DNA of 22,911 nucleotides from positions 1-22,911 of the forward strand of contig JAADYZ010000066.1 in the NCBI GenBank assembly GCA_010092775.1, written 5' to 3'. The translations under genes were made by a program, and so were the position numbers. Positions 6,602 to 14,237 of this stretch are shown here, one piece after another (positions within the stretch are counted from its first letter, which is position 1; every line of letters begins with the position of its first letter). A model generated the notes under the pieces. The model searched no databases. It had not been told where the DNA came from and worked only from the letters and a program-made list of their open reading frames with translations. The stretch comes from Chloroflexota bacterium (GTDB lineage: Bacteria > Chloroflexota > Anaerolineae > Aggregatilineales > UBA3940).

Positions 6602-7528
6602 TTAACGTCGCAGTTTCTCCAGGATACCATCTAAGTTACTCGGCAGCGGCGCAAACATCTCGATGCGCTCGCCCCTACTTGGCGAGTCGAGGTGCAGTTG
6701 TTCGGCATGGAGGAACAAGCGCTTCATCTTGATCGTCGCCTTGCGCCGCCCATAAACCCGATCCGCTACCACCGGATAGCCCAGCCAGGCCAGATGCACA
6801 CGGATCTGGTGGGTACGCCCGGTCTCAATCTCGATCTCCAAAAAGGCATGGCCGTGGAACTCTTCAACCACTTTGTAGCGCGTTCGGGCGGGCCTGCCAT
6901 CCCGAGTGACGGCCATCTTCTTGCGCTGCTTGGGGTCACGCCCAATCGGCGCATCGATCACGCCGGTATGACTCTCTGGGATGCCATCCACTAAGGCCAG
7001 ATAACGCTTAGTGACTGTCCGCGCCTTGAACTGTGCTTGCAGCGCGTCAAGTGCCCCGATCGTCTTGGCGAGCACCAGCACACCAGATGTATCTTTGTCT
7101 AGACGATGAACCACTCCGGCGCGGTCGCTTTGGTCCGCTGTTACCCCTACCTCTGCCATCTGCGGCCAGCGTGCCAAGGCTGCGTTGACGACCGTCCCTG
7201 ACCGATGGCCATAAGCTGGATGCACCACCATACCAGCAGGCTTATTGATCGCTACCAGATCGTCGTCCTCATAGATCACCTCAAGGTCGATCTCTTCGGC
7301 TGCGACCTCTTCGATTTCCGGTTGGGTTAGGTGAATGCTGACGCTATCGCCTGTTTGCAGCCGATACGAGGCCTTAACCGGCTGGCTGTTCACCAGTATC
7401 TCACCTGCCTTGACCATCTGCTGCACCTTGCTCCGGCTGAGATCAGGCAAGGTCGCCGCCACGAATTGATCCAGGCGTTCGCCTTCATCCTCGGCGGCCA
7501 ATGTCAATAAATTGGGGGTGTCGTCCAT
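6602..7528 (-). CDS. rluD: RluA/RluD-family pseudouridine synthase
   Basis: The protein isomerises specific uridines in rRNA (RluD class: 23S helix 69) or another RNA. The N-terminal S4 RNA-binding domain spans about residues 15-65 ('ERLDQFVAATLPDLSRSKVQ'). The RluA-type catalytic domain follows with 'HRLDKDTSG' (141-149, catalytic Asp144), 'LDGIP'-like 'LVDGIPE', 'RTHQIRVHLAWLGYP' and a closing 'LFLHAEQLHLDSP'. At 308 residues with an S4 domain it fits the RluD group, but exact target assignment is by family only. I prefer the ATG at 7528; a GTG at 7540 would add four residues but lies only about 9 nt from a candidate transcription start. It heads the unit with elp3 and birA. Confidence 0.9.
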   Translation of the reverse strand: MDDTPNLLTLAAEDEGERLDQFVAATLPDLSRSKVQQMVKAGEILVNSQPVKASYRLQTGDSVSIHLTQPEIEEVAAEEIDLEVIYEDDDLVAINKPAGMVVHPAYGHRSGTVVNAALARWPQMAEVGVTADQSDRAGVVHRLDKDTSGVLVLAKTIGALDALQAQFKARTVTKRYLALVDGIPESHTGVIDAPIGRDPKQRKKMAVTRDGRPARTRYKVVEEFHGHAFLEIEIETGRTHQIRVHLAWLGYPVVADRVYGRRKATIKMKRLFLHAEQLHLDSPSRGERIEMFAPLPSNLDGILEKLRR

Positions 7529-7555
7529 TGTGTTGTCCACTTACGCTACAGATTC

Positions 7556-7584
7556 ATTCTAACCATTTACCTGGGGTGAGGCGA
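7556..7584 (-). promoter_or_regulatory. Candidate promoter of the rluD/elp3/birA unit
   Basis: On the minus strand TAGAAT (7561-7556) matches the -10 at 5 of 6 positions. The -35 region (TTCGCC, about 18 nt upstream) is poor, so this is tentative. The predicted start near 7549 favours the ATG at 7528. Confidence 0.3.
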
Positions 7585-7592
7585 ACAGGGCC

Positions 7593-7633
7593 AAAGAGTC
7601 CGCAGACGATGGAGTGTCGTCTGCGGACTCTTT
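7593..7633 (-). terminator. Strong intrinsic terminator after ileS
   Basis: A perfect 17-bp inverted repeat (7593-7609 with 7617-7633) with a 7-nt loop starts about 30 nt past the ileS stop. Adenines at the outer end of the left arm give a short T-run (TTT) on the minus strand. It ends the T-box/alaX/ileS unit before the rluD promoter. Confidence 0.85.
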
Positions 7634-7663
7634 GCGGTGGTTTGATTGCGGTGGATGATCGTA

Positions 7664-10600
7664 CTATTTGCGTTTCACACCAAGCGTCAGTGTCTCATTG
7701 TCAAAGCTGAACTCGCTTACTTGATCGCCCTTGGGCTTCTTGGCCGCCTTCAGATCGTCGGTCAGCGTCTCATTCTTGATGTAATCCGCAAACTGCTCAA
7801 CTGCACTGGCCAGATTCGGGCTAGCATTGTAGGTCGTGACGATCCGGTCATCGACCTTGAAGTCAGCGTCTTTACGAAGCGACTGCACCCGCCGGACGAA
7901 CTCCCGCGCCAGCCCTTCAGCCTGCAATTCCGGCGTGATCGTCACGTTCAGCGCCGCTAGATAGCCGCTATCCTCAGCCACTGCGTAGCCCTCCGCCGGC
8001 GTTGACCACACTTCGACATCTTCGCTGGTCAACTCAGCGACTTTCTCGCCGTAGGTTACCACAATGTGATTACCCTGGAGCAGGTCTTTGGCCCAGTCCT
8101 GCGTCTCCGGGCCCTCTCGCAAGATCCGTTGGAGCTGTGGGAAGTCCTGACCGTACTTGGGCCCCATCACCTTAGGCAGCGGATTAAGAGCGTACACCAC
8201 AACGCTGTCCGCGCCGTCCATGGCACTGACATCTTTTACATTCAATTCGTCCGCCAGGATATCAGCAAACTCCGGATCGCTCAACACATGGGCCATGGCC
8301 TTAGGGACCGAGAAGGCCATCGAAGACAGCGGCTGACGCACCTTGATGTTAGCGCTGTTTCGGGCGGATAATCCAAGGCTGGCCAGGCGCATCACCAGAG
8401 CCATCTCATCCATCAGCGTCTCATCGATTAATGCCGCTTCATAGGTCGGCCACTCCGCCAAATGCACACTGTTCGGTGCATCAGGATCAAGCGAGCCAAC
8501 CAAATTGCGATACAGTGCATCGGACAGGAAGGGCATAGACGGTGCCAAGAGCTTGCTAATGGTCACCAATACCTCATATAGAGTCAGATACGCGGCGGCT
8601 TTGTCGTCGTCATTCTCGGTCTTCCATAGCCGCGGCTTCGACCGACGCACGTACCAATTGCTCAGATAGTTATCCACAAAGCGCTCGATAGGTCGCGTCG
8701 CCCCCGTAGCATCGTAGGCCTCAAAAGCTTCGGTCACGTCTCGCACCAGCGCATTCAACTGCGACAGCAGCCAGCGATCCATCGCATTGCGCTTCTCGAC
8801 CGGCACATCAAGGTCCGATGGGTTGATCCCATCGACGTTGGCATAATCAACGAACAGCCGATAGGTATGCCACAGCGTTAGCCAGAAGGAGCGGAAAGAC
8901 TGCTCTACCAATTCGAGCGAGAAGCGGCGTGGCTCGCCAGGAGGGCTGGCAGTGTACATGTACCATCGGAAGATGTCTGCCCCGAAACGATCGATCACAT
9001 CCCAGGGATTGACCACGTTCCCCTTACTCTTGGACATCTTCTTGCCTTCGCCATCGAGGATCAAACCCAGGCAAATGACGTTCTTGTAAGCCACACTGTC
9101 GAAGACCAGTGTACCGATGGCGTGTAAAGTGTAAAACCAGCCGCGCGTCTGATCAACCGCTTCACAGATGTAGTCCGCTGGGAACTGATCCTTGAAAGTC
9201 TCTTCATTGGCATAAGGGTAGCCCCATTGCGCATAGGGCATCGCGCCAGAGTCAAACCACACATCAATCAGCTCAGGGACACGGCGCATGGTCCCTTTGG
9301 CGTCGCATTCCTGACACTCCCAGGTCACTTCATCAACGTAAGGCCGATGCAAGTCCAGTTCAGAGAGGTCTTGCCCGCTGAGTTCGCTCAATTCCGCGAC
9401 ACTGCCGATGCAGTGGCGATGGTCGCATGCTGGATGATCACATACCCAGATGGGCAATGGCGTACCCCAATAGCGCTCGCGACCCAGCGCCCAGTCGACG
9501 TTACCCTCCAGCCAGTTGCCAAAACGCCCATCGCGGACGTGCTCCGGCGTCCAGTTGATTGTCTTGTTTAACCCCACCAGACGATCACGCAGAACCGAGG
9601 TGCGAATGAACCAAGTCGAGCGTGCGTAGTAGAGCAGCGGCTCATCGGTGCGCCAGCTAAAGGGATAGGTATGGTAGTAGGTCCCGTGATGGAACACCAG
9701 CCCGCGCTCTGCCAAATGCTCGGAGATTACGGGGTCGGCATCTTTGAACCACAGCCCCGCCACAAGCTCTGCCTCTTCGATGAACTTGCCCTCATCGTTC
9801 ACAGTGATCCACATCGGCAAATCATTCGCCTGACCCACCGCCAGGTCATCAGCACCGAAAGCCGGCGCCATATGCACAATACCAGACCCTTCATCGGTAT
9901 TGACAAACTCACCGGTCAACACGTAGGCATGATCCTTATCGGTTGGCATGAAGGTAAAGAGCGGCGTGTAACGTCTCCCGGTTAACGCTGATCCCTTCAC
10001 TTTCTCGATCACCTTATAATCTGCCAACTGCTTGACGACCGTAACCCGATCTTCGCCCTCGCCCTCCTTGTGTTTGAGCAGCGCTTCAGCAAAGTAGAGT
10101 CGTTCCAGCTTGCCGTCCTGATTGGTACCTTCGACTTTCACATAGTCGATGTCTTCGCCCACGACGAGCGCCACATTGGCGGTCAGCGTCCAGGGTGTGG
10201 TCGTCCAGACCAGGAAGTAGGTATCGGGTTCGTCCTCCAAAGCAAAACGCACCCAGAACGATGGATCGGGCACATTGTCTCTATAACCCAGGTTCACCTC
10301 GTGATTGGACAGGGTTGCGCCCGCTTTAGCCGAATAGGGCACCACTTTGAAGCCTTGATAGAGCAGATCCTTGTCCCATAGTTGGCGGAGCAGCCACCAC
10401 ACACTTTCGATGTATTCGCGTTTGAAGGTGATGTAGGCCTCTTCCAGGTCGACCCAGAAAGCAATGCGCTCGGTCAGTTCTTCCCACTCCTTCAGATAGG
10501 AGAAGACGCTAGCCCGGCACTTCTCATTGAATTCGGCGATCCCATATTCTTCGATCTCGTGCTTGTGCTCAATCCCGAGCTGCTTCTGGACTTCGATCTC

Positions 10601-10876
10601 AACGGGCAGGCCATGTGTGTCCCAGCCACCTTTACGCAGCACGTAGTGGCCCGTCATCGTCTTGTAACGTGGAAATAGATCTTTGAAGGCACGTGACAAC
10701 ACATGATGGCTGCCGGGTCGACCATTGGCAGTCGGTGGCCCCTCATAAAACACATAGCGCGACCCGTCTGCGCGTTCACTCATCGTCCGTTTGAAAATGT
10801 CTCCGTCTTTCCAGAAGGCCAACTGGTCCAGCTCAACGTCTTTTACATCCGGATTGGGTGATACTGCCTTGAACAT
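7664..10876 (-). CDS. ileS: Isoleucyl-tRNA synthetase, type 2 (eukaryote-like)
   Basis: This class I synthetase charges tRNA-Ile and hydrolyses mischarged Val. In its 1070 residues, the HIGH-equivalent is 'GRPGSHHV' (52-59), the CP1 editing domain includes 'VWTTTPWTLTANVAL' (about 223-237) and 'GSGIVHMAPAFGADD' (330-344), Cys clusters are at 479/484/489 and 521/524, and KMSKS is at 613-617. A tRNA-binding helical domain and a C-terminal extension follow. The 'NGRPGxHHV' form and the length mark the type 2 (eukaryote-like) IleRS, a class known for low mupirocin sensitivity. It lies 27 nt after the coiled-coil gene and is the last gene of a four-gene unit behind the T-box at 13201-13475. No separate promoter or leader is seen directly upstream. 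Confidence 0.98.
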   Translation of the reverse strand: MFKAVSPNPDVKDVELDQLAFWKDGDIFKRTMSERADGSRYVFYEGPPTANGRPGSHHVLSRAFKDLFPRYKTMTGHYVLRKGGWDTHGLPVEIEVQKQLGIEHKHEIEEYGIAEFNEKCRASVFSYLKEWEELTERIAFWVDLEEAYITFKREYIESVWWLLRQLWDKDLLYQGFKVVPYSAKAGATLSNHEVNLGYRDNVPDPSFWVRFALEDEPDTYFLVWTTTPWTLTANVALVVGEDIDYVKVEGTNQDGKLERLYFAEALLKHKEGEGEDRVTVVKQLADYKVIEKVKGSALTGRRYTPLFTFMPTDKDHAYVLTGEFVNTDEGSGIVHMAPAFGADDLAVGQANDLPMWITVNDEGKFIEEAELVAGLWFKDADPVISEHLAERGLVFHHGTYYHTYPFSWRTDEPLLYYARSTWFIRTSVLRDRLVGLNKTINWTPEHVRDGRFGNWLEGNVDWALGRERYWGTPLPIWVCDHPACDHRHCIGSVAELSELSGQDLSELDLHRPYVDEVTWECQECDAKGTMRRVPELIDVWFDSGAMPYAQWGYPYANEETFKDQFPADYICEAVDQTRGWFYTLHAIGTLVFDSVAYKNVICLGLILDGEGKKMSKSKGNVVNPWDVIDRFGADIFRWYMYTASPPGEPRRFSLELVEQSFRSFWLTLWHTYRLFVDYANVDGINPSDLDVPVEKRNAMDRWLLSQLNALVRDVTEAFEAYDATGATRPIERFVDNYLSNWYVRRSKPRLWKTENDDDKAAAYLTLYEVLVTISKLLAPSMPFLSDALYRNLVGSLDPDAPNSVHLAEWPTYEAALIDETLMDEMALVMRLASLGLSARNSANIKVRQPLSSMAFSVPKAMAHVLSDPEFADILADELNVKDVSAMDGADSVVVYALNPLPKVMGPKYGQDFPQLQRILREGPETQDWAKDLLQGNHIVVTYGEKVAELTSEDVEVWSTPAEGYAVAEDSGYLAALNVTITPELQAEGLAREFVRRVQSLRKDADFKVDDRIVTTYNASPNLASAVEQFADYIKNETLTDDLKAAKKPKGDQVSEFSFDNETLTLGVKRK

Positions 10877-10903
10877 GCCGCGCCTTATCCTCTCGTCTTG
10901 GGG

Positions 10904-11707
10904 TTAAGCGTCCTGCGATCCATAGACTTTCTCGCGCAAGCGATCCCGCTCAGCTCGCGCTTTCTTCCGCTCAGCCTTCAGGCTGATAACCAACTCATTC
11001 ATTAAATTGCGACCACCGGCCTTGGCCTCATAGTAGGCGTCGCGCAGTTTAGAGATGTCGCCATATTGCAGTTCGTAGACCCTCGCCTCCATCTGTCGGT
11101 TGATCACCTCTAGTTTGCGGATGCGGTTACGCAGCATATCGACGGTCGTTTGATCAGCGACCGCTGGCATCGCTGAACCGCCAGCATTGACGCTTTGAGC
11201 CAATCGTTTGAGGTCCTCTCCATCGCGCCTGGCATAAGCGCGGCGTGCCCGATCGTAGGTGCGCTCATGGCGAATCCGCTCTTCCTCCACGTTCGTCAGC
11301 TTCGGATGCACCTGGATCACAATCGCCCGGAACAGCTCTTGCATCTCGGTTGGTGCCTCATCGATCTTCGGGGTGAAGTGGACCTTCTCCCCAGCTTTGA
11401 TCTTCTGCGCCCGCTCAAACTGGGCACTCACTGACATGTCTGGGTTGAGGGCTTCCAACAAGGGTGACAGCGCATCCGCCGCCCCCTTAGCCTCATCATC
11501 GCCTAGCATGGCGTTAAGGTCAGCGATCTCGCGCTGCACCACCAGCAATTTCTTGTGCCGTGGCAGCACCTCGCTGCTGAACTGCTCAGCAAAAGGTTCG
11601 ATCAAACTGTAGGCATCGGCGTATTCCTGGCACACGCGTGCCAGCCCATCTTCTAGTTCGCTCACCTGCTGCCCCAGTCGCACGATCTCTTGTTGAACAT
11701 CCGACAT
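10904..11707 (-). CDS. Coiled-coil protein with degenerate (HPK) J-domain
   Basis: The 267-residue protein has an N-terminal helical/coiled-coil region (about 1-75), a J-domain-like segment at about 118-168 ('LFRAIVIQVHPKLT' then 'RARRAYARRDGEDLKRL'), and a C-terminal coiled coil (about 187-262, very rich in Arg, Lys and Glu). The segment matches the pattern of bacterial J-like proteins ('HPDLT...AY..GD...L'), but the essential HPD tripeptide is HPK (134-136), so stimulation of a DnaK ATPase is not expected. There are no Cys-rich or membrane segments. The start at 11707 has GAGAGG 9 nt upstream; the ATG at 11716 directly abuts that site and is unlikely. It lies between the unknown gene at 11734 and ileS, co-transcribed under the T-box. 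Function is unknown. Confidence 0.8.
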   Translation of the reverse strand: MSDVQQEIVRLGQQVSELEDGLARVCQEYADAYSLIEPFAEQFSSEVLPRHKKLLVVQREIADLNAMLGDDEAKGAADALSPLLEALNPDMSVSAQFERAQKIKAGEKVHFTPKIDEAPTEMQELFRAIVIQVHPKLTNVEEERIRHERTYDRARRAYARRDGEDLKRLAQSVNAGGSAMPAVADQTTVDMLRNRIRKLEVINRQMEARVYELQYGDISKLRDAYYEAKAGGRNLMNELVISLKAERKKARAERDRLREKVYGSQDA

Positions 11708-11716
11708 GGTCTCCAT

Positions 11717-11722
11717 CCTCTC
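11717..11722 (-). promoter_or_regulatory. Ribosome binding site choosing start 11707
   Basis: GAGAGG on the minus strand has a 9-nt gap to the ATG at 11707 but no gap to the ATG at 11716, so the second ATG (four codons into the longer reading frame) is the likely start. Confidence 0.6.
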
Positions 11723-11733
11723 AATTGTGGCAC

Positions 11734-12450
11734 CTAGTCCGGAGCCGTCGCCTGGTACTGCTTGTATCCGATTAGCTTGAAGCTAAGCCCCTTCGTTGGG
11801 TAAACCCATTCGATCGGAATACCGGCCATATCATACCAGCCCGCTGCCTCCGTCCCATCATCCATCGTGATTTTGAAGTGGCGAGCCCCCGCGAAGAACC
11901 CAGCGGGCGTCTCCCAGTCAGTCGGTTCACCCGGCCCAATGGTAAAGCGGAGAGATCGCCCAATCAGTTGATCTTCACCTTCAGCCCATAAGTCGGGGCT
12001 GAAAATTGGGATCGCCCAAGACTGACCCTGAGCGTGCTCAGGATAGCCACGCCAGGGATAATCATGAGCAATCACGGCGTGGTAGTCCACCTGATAGTTG
12101 CTCGCCATATCCAGTTTATCATAACGTCGCGGATAACCTGTCGATTGCCGCGCCACTTGAACCATATCCGGCTCGAATTGATATTCCGCCGCTGCCCGCT
12201 CAGTATCGGTGCCAAAGCGCATCCGTAGCACTTCAGGGCGACCATCCGGCAGGCGCACAAAATGCGTTAGCAGGCTGGCCCGGCCAATCGAACGCGCATC
12301 CACGTCGGCCCGCACGATCTCTGCACCGTCACTCCGTTGCGAGATTTGCCAGGTCTCAAGCTGGCCAGTTGGCGCACCATCTTGCTGATATTCGTAGCGC
12401 CCTTGGCTGACGATCGTTTCATCGGGGCTCATCTCTTGCAGAATGCGCAT
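11734..12450 (-). CDS. Uncharacterised protein in the alaX-ileS operon
   Basis: The 238-residue protein has no signal peptide, membrane segment or catalytic motif that I recognise. It is rich in alternating polar/hydrophobic stretches ('SQGRYEYQQD', 'HFKITMDDGTEAAGWYDMAGIPIEW', 'LSFKLIGYKQY') and probably mostly beta-sheet. The end, where a residue pattern 'D-G-T-x-A-x-G-W-Y-D' precedes a proline/tryptophan segment, is reminiscent of beta-barrel proteins with a repeated 'W-Y-D' turn (DUF3108-like), but this resemblance is weak. GGAGG lies 10 nt upstream of its ATG, inside the alaX end; the two genes are 3 nt apart, so tightly coupled. It is read as a soluble cytoplasmic protein by default. 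Function unknown. Confidence 0.75.
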   Translation of the reverse strand: MRILQEMSPDETIVSQGRYEYQQDGAPTGQLETWQISQRSDGAEIVRADVDARSIGRASLLTHFVRLPDGRPEVLRMRFGTDTERAAAEYQFEPDMVQVARQSTGYPRRYDKLDMASNYQVDYHAVIAHDYPWRGYPEHAQGQSWAIPIFSPDLWAEGEDQLIGRSLRFTIGPGEPTDWETPAGFFAGARHFKITMDDGTEAAGWYDMAGIPIEWVYPTKGLSFKLIGYKQYQATAPD

Positions 12451-12453
12451 CGC

Positions 12454-13179
12454 TCAGGCCTCCACTTCCACATAGATCCGCTTGTTGATCTTGCCCTTGC
12501 TTTTGTAGTCGGTCACCCGCAGGCGCCCCACTTCGCTGGTATTCTGCACATGGGTGCCGCCGTCTGCCTGCAAATCCAACCCGACTATCTCGACCGTTCG
12601 CACTTCACTGATATGTGGCGGAAGTAGATTGATTTTCGTTCGGATCAGATCGGGAATGGCAAAAGCTTCCTCACGCGGCAGGATTTTCACCTGTACATCG
12701 TGCGCTGCAACAGCCTCTGCATTGATTCGCTCCTCAATCTCATGGACCAACTCAGCGCGCATCGTCTCAAACTCGAAATCCATCCGACCTTTTAGCGGCT
12801 CCATATTGCCGCCGGTTACTTGCGCACCGTAGTCCCGCCAGACCACCCCACACAAGATGTGCATTGCTGTATGCGTACGCATCAGCCTGTAGCGTCGCTC
12901 CCAATCAATCTCGCCTTCCGCCGTCTCACCGATGGTAGGCAGAGCTTTCACATCGCTCACAACGTGCAGCACACCCCGATCGGACTTCTTTACCTTCTTC
13001 ACAGGGTAGATCACGCCGTTGACGGTCAGGCTTCCGGTATCGTGAGGTTGGCCACCACCGCCCGGATAGAAGGCTGTCTGGTCGAGCAGAATAGCCTGCT
13101 GGTCGTTGTCCACGTCCACTACGGTCGCCCCAAAGGTCTTGCGATAGCTGTCTGTTTGGTACAGCAAATCGGTCGACAT
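12454..13179 (-). CDS. alaX: Alanyl-tRNA editing protein, AlaX family
   Basis: AlaX proteins are free-standing relatives of the AlaRS editing domain that deacylate Ser- or Gly-tRNA-Ala in trans. The 241 residues show the N-terminal glycine motif 'DQTAFYPGGGGQPHDTG' (33-49), the zinc-site 'HTAMH' (His103, His107) and 'ADGGTHVQNTSEVG' (205-218, His210). This is the medium-length (AlaX-M) form without the C-Ala domain. The position commonly occupied by a zinc-ligand Cys in 'CGGTH' is Asp206 here. GGAG with a 6-nt gap selects the ATG at 13179; the ATG at 13191 abuts an AGAGG and lacks proper spacing. It is the first gene after the T-box leader. Confidence 0.93.
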   Translation of the reverse strand: MSTDLLYQTDSYRKTFGATVVDVDNDQQAILLDQTAFYPGGGGQPHDTGSLTVNGVIYPVKKVKKSDRGVLHVVSDVKALPTIGETAEGEIDWERRYRLMRTHTAMHILCGVVWRDYGAQVTGGNMEPLKGRMDFEFETMRAELVHEIEERINAEAVAAHDVQVKILPREEAFAIPDLIRTKINLLPPHISEVRTVEIVGLDLQADGGTHVQNTSEVGRLRVTDYKSKGKINKRIYVEVEA

Positions 13180-13185
13180 GCTGCG

Positions 13186-13189
13186 CTCC
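13186..13189 (-). promoter_or_regulatory. Ribosome binding site choosing the alaX start
   Basis: GGAG on the minus strand is 6 nt before the ATG at 13179. The upstream ATG at 13191 overlaps this site. The same AGAGGATGGAG arrangement occurs before the coiled-coil gene at 11707. Confidence 0.55.
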
Positions 13190-13200
13190 ATCCTCTAACT

Positions 13201-13237
13201 AAAAAACGCTTTCATCCCTTGGCAAGGGACGAAAGCG
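13201..13237 (-). terminator. Regulated intrinsic terminator of the alaX-ileS T-box
   Basis: A 12-bp stem (13226-13237 with 13207-13218, one G-U pair, 7-nt loop) is followed on the minus strand by TTTTTT (13206-13201). The downstream strand of the T-box antiterminator overlaps its 5' arm. Its end is 22 nt before the alaX ATG. Confidence 0.9.
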
Positions 13238-13475
13238 ATCGAAGTCACTTTCGCGGTACCACCCTTGTTCCGCAGCGATCTACAGCAGCAAATCGCGCAG
13301 CACTCTCGTTGCCGCTGTAACGGGCGGCCATCCCGGCCCTATCTACTGGGTGCGTCGACACCGTTCGGAGGGAAGCTCTGGAGGGATATTCAACGACTGC
13401 AACCCTGCTTGACTTCCACCATCTCAAGCTCGCTAGAAGGGGCGGGGCCGTTTACTCATCTCCATCAACGCCGAT
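13201..13475 (-). ncRNA. T-box riboswitch leader of the alaX-ileS operon (probably Ile-specific)
   Basis: Read on the minus strand: the lower Stem I strand TGGAG precedes AGTA (13456-13453), the AACG that follows pairs with CGTT, then GAA (13391-13389). The conserved AGCGAG (13434-13429) and GATGGTGGAAG (13423-13413) lie in the distal part. The T-box AAGGGTGGTACCGCGA is at 13266-13251, and a canonical terminator at 13237-13201 ends in six Ts. The bulge UGGU calls for a tRNA ending ACCA (discriminator A). After GAA come TAT (13388-13386) and, one base later, ATC (13387-13385). ATC (Ile) fits the operon, which ends in ileS, and no Ala codon (GCN) is present in the loop. The two readings are discussed in the findings. 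Transcription starts near 13475 from the promoter at 13483-13511. Confidence 0.93.
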
Positions 13476-13482
13476 TAGGAGA

Positions 13483-13511
13483 ATAATACCATCTTGATTA
13501 TGTCGTCACAA
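13483..13511 (-). promoter_or_regulatory. Promoter of the T-box/alaX/ileS operon
   Basis: TTGTGA (13511-13506), a spacer of exactly 17 nt and TATTAT (13488-13483) on the minus strand match the sigma-70 consensus at 4 of 6 and 5 of 6 positions. The start near 13475 falls just before Stem I. It begins only about 20 bp after the stop of the upstream gene, with no terminator visible between, so some read-through from the histidine kinase unit is possible. Confidence 0.7.
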
Positions 13512-13529
13512 TAGGAGAAGCCTACGAAC

Positions 13530-14225
13530 TCAATATCCGCGGTCGCGGCTTTCCTGGGCCAGTCGTTGAGCGCGTTCGATAGGGTCCATGTAACCTTGAT
13601 TGCGCCCGGTGCGGCGCAGGGCACGCTGCGCTTTTTGCTCGTTGATCTCGAAATTCAGTTTGGGTGCATCCGCCACGATAAACAACAGCGAGCGCTCACG
13701 GTTGCCAAACATGTATTTGTGCCACAAACGCTTAAGCTGCTTCTCTTTGATCGGCCAGGAACGCATATCGATCACCAGCGCAGTCATAGCAGAATAGGGG
13801 CGCAGAACAGCACGATCGCGAGCTTTCTGAAAGTCCCAGGGATGTTCGGCTCCCACGTTGGTAATCCGAGTGCTGGTCACGCGCGCATAAGAGAAATCCA
13901 TGCTGACCAAGCCCGCCCGCACGCGCAGGGCTTTCTGCCGTGCCTGCACAAAACTGATCCGCGCGATCAAAATGCTGAAGAGGTACAGCAGCACAGATGC
14001 ACCAGTCAGCAGCAAAACAAAACCACGCGCCTCCCACAGCCGGTTCAGCAGGACGGTGTTGCTGCTCTCCAAAACACCTTGATTACCCAGCCAGCCCAGA
14101 CCATACAAGAATAGGCTGCTGATAATAAGGAAGAAAGGCACCGTTCTCAATCGCTGCCCAATCCGTTGATAGATCAACAGCCGGTGCTTCGGTTTGTCTG
14201 CCTTGTCTTTCTTTCCCTTCGCCAT
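13530..14225 (-). CDS. Two-TM membrane protein, possibly with PH-like domain
   Basis: The 231-residue protein begins with a Lys-rich cytoplasmic stretch (about 1-28), then has two hydrophobic segments at about 30-46 ('FFLIISSLFLYGLGWLG') and 68-88 ('FVLLLTGASVLLYLFSILIA'). A cytoplasmic C-terminal region of about 140 residues follows, starting 'VRAGLVSMDFSYARVTSTRI'. The layout (short N-terminus, two-helix hairpin, cytosolic domain with 'SYARV' and later 'SLLFIVAD') resembles bacterial PH-like (bPH2/YdbS-type) membrane proteins, but I cannot confirm this. The tail is basic. It follows the histidine kinase by 12 nt, so the two are probably co-transcribed. A plausible weak AAGG lies 11 nt before its ATG. 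Confidence 0.7.
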   Translation of the reverse strand: MAKGKKDKADKPKHRLLIYQRIGQRLRTVPFFLIISSLFLYGLGWLGNQGVLESSNTVLLNRLWEARGFVLLLTGASVLLYLFSILIARISFVQARQKALRVRAGLVSMDFSYARVTSTRITNVGAEHPWDFQKARDRAVLRPYSAMTALVIDMRSWPIKEKQLKRLWHKYMFGNRERSLLFIVADAPKLNFEINEQKAQRALRRTGRNQGYMDPIERAQRLAQESRDRGY

Positions 14226-14237
14226 GTTGCTATTGCC

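Noticed and set aside
13180..13191. alaX start at ATG 13191
   Set aside because: The ribosome binding sequence would directly touch that ATG; the ATG at 13179 has a normal 6-nt spacing and a typical AlaX N-terminus.
13201..13475. Alanine-specific T-box, as the first gene is alaX
   Set aside because: No GCN codon lies in the specifier position; the codon there is UAU or AUC, and AUC agrees with ileS at the end of the operon.
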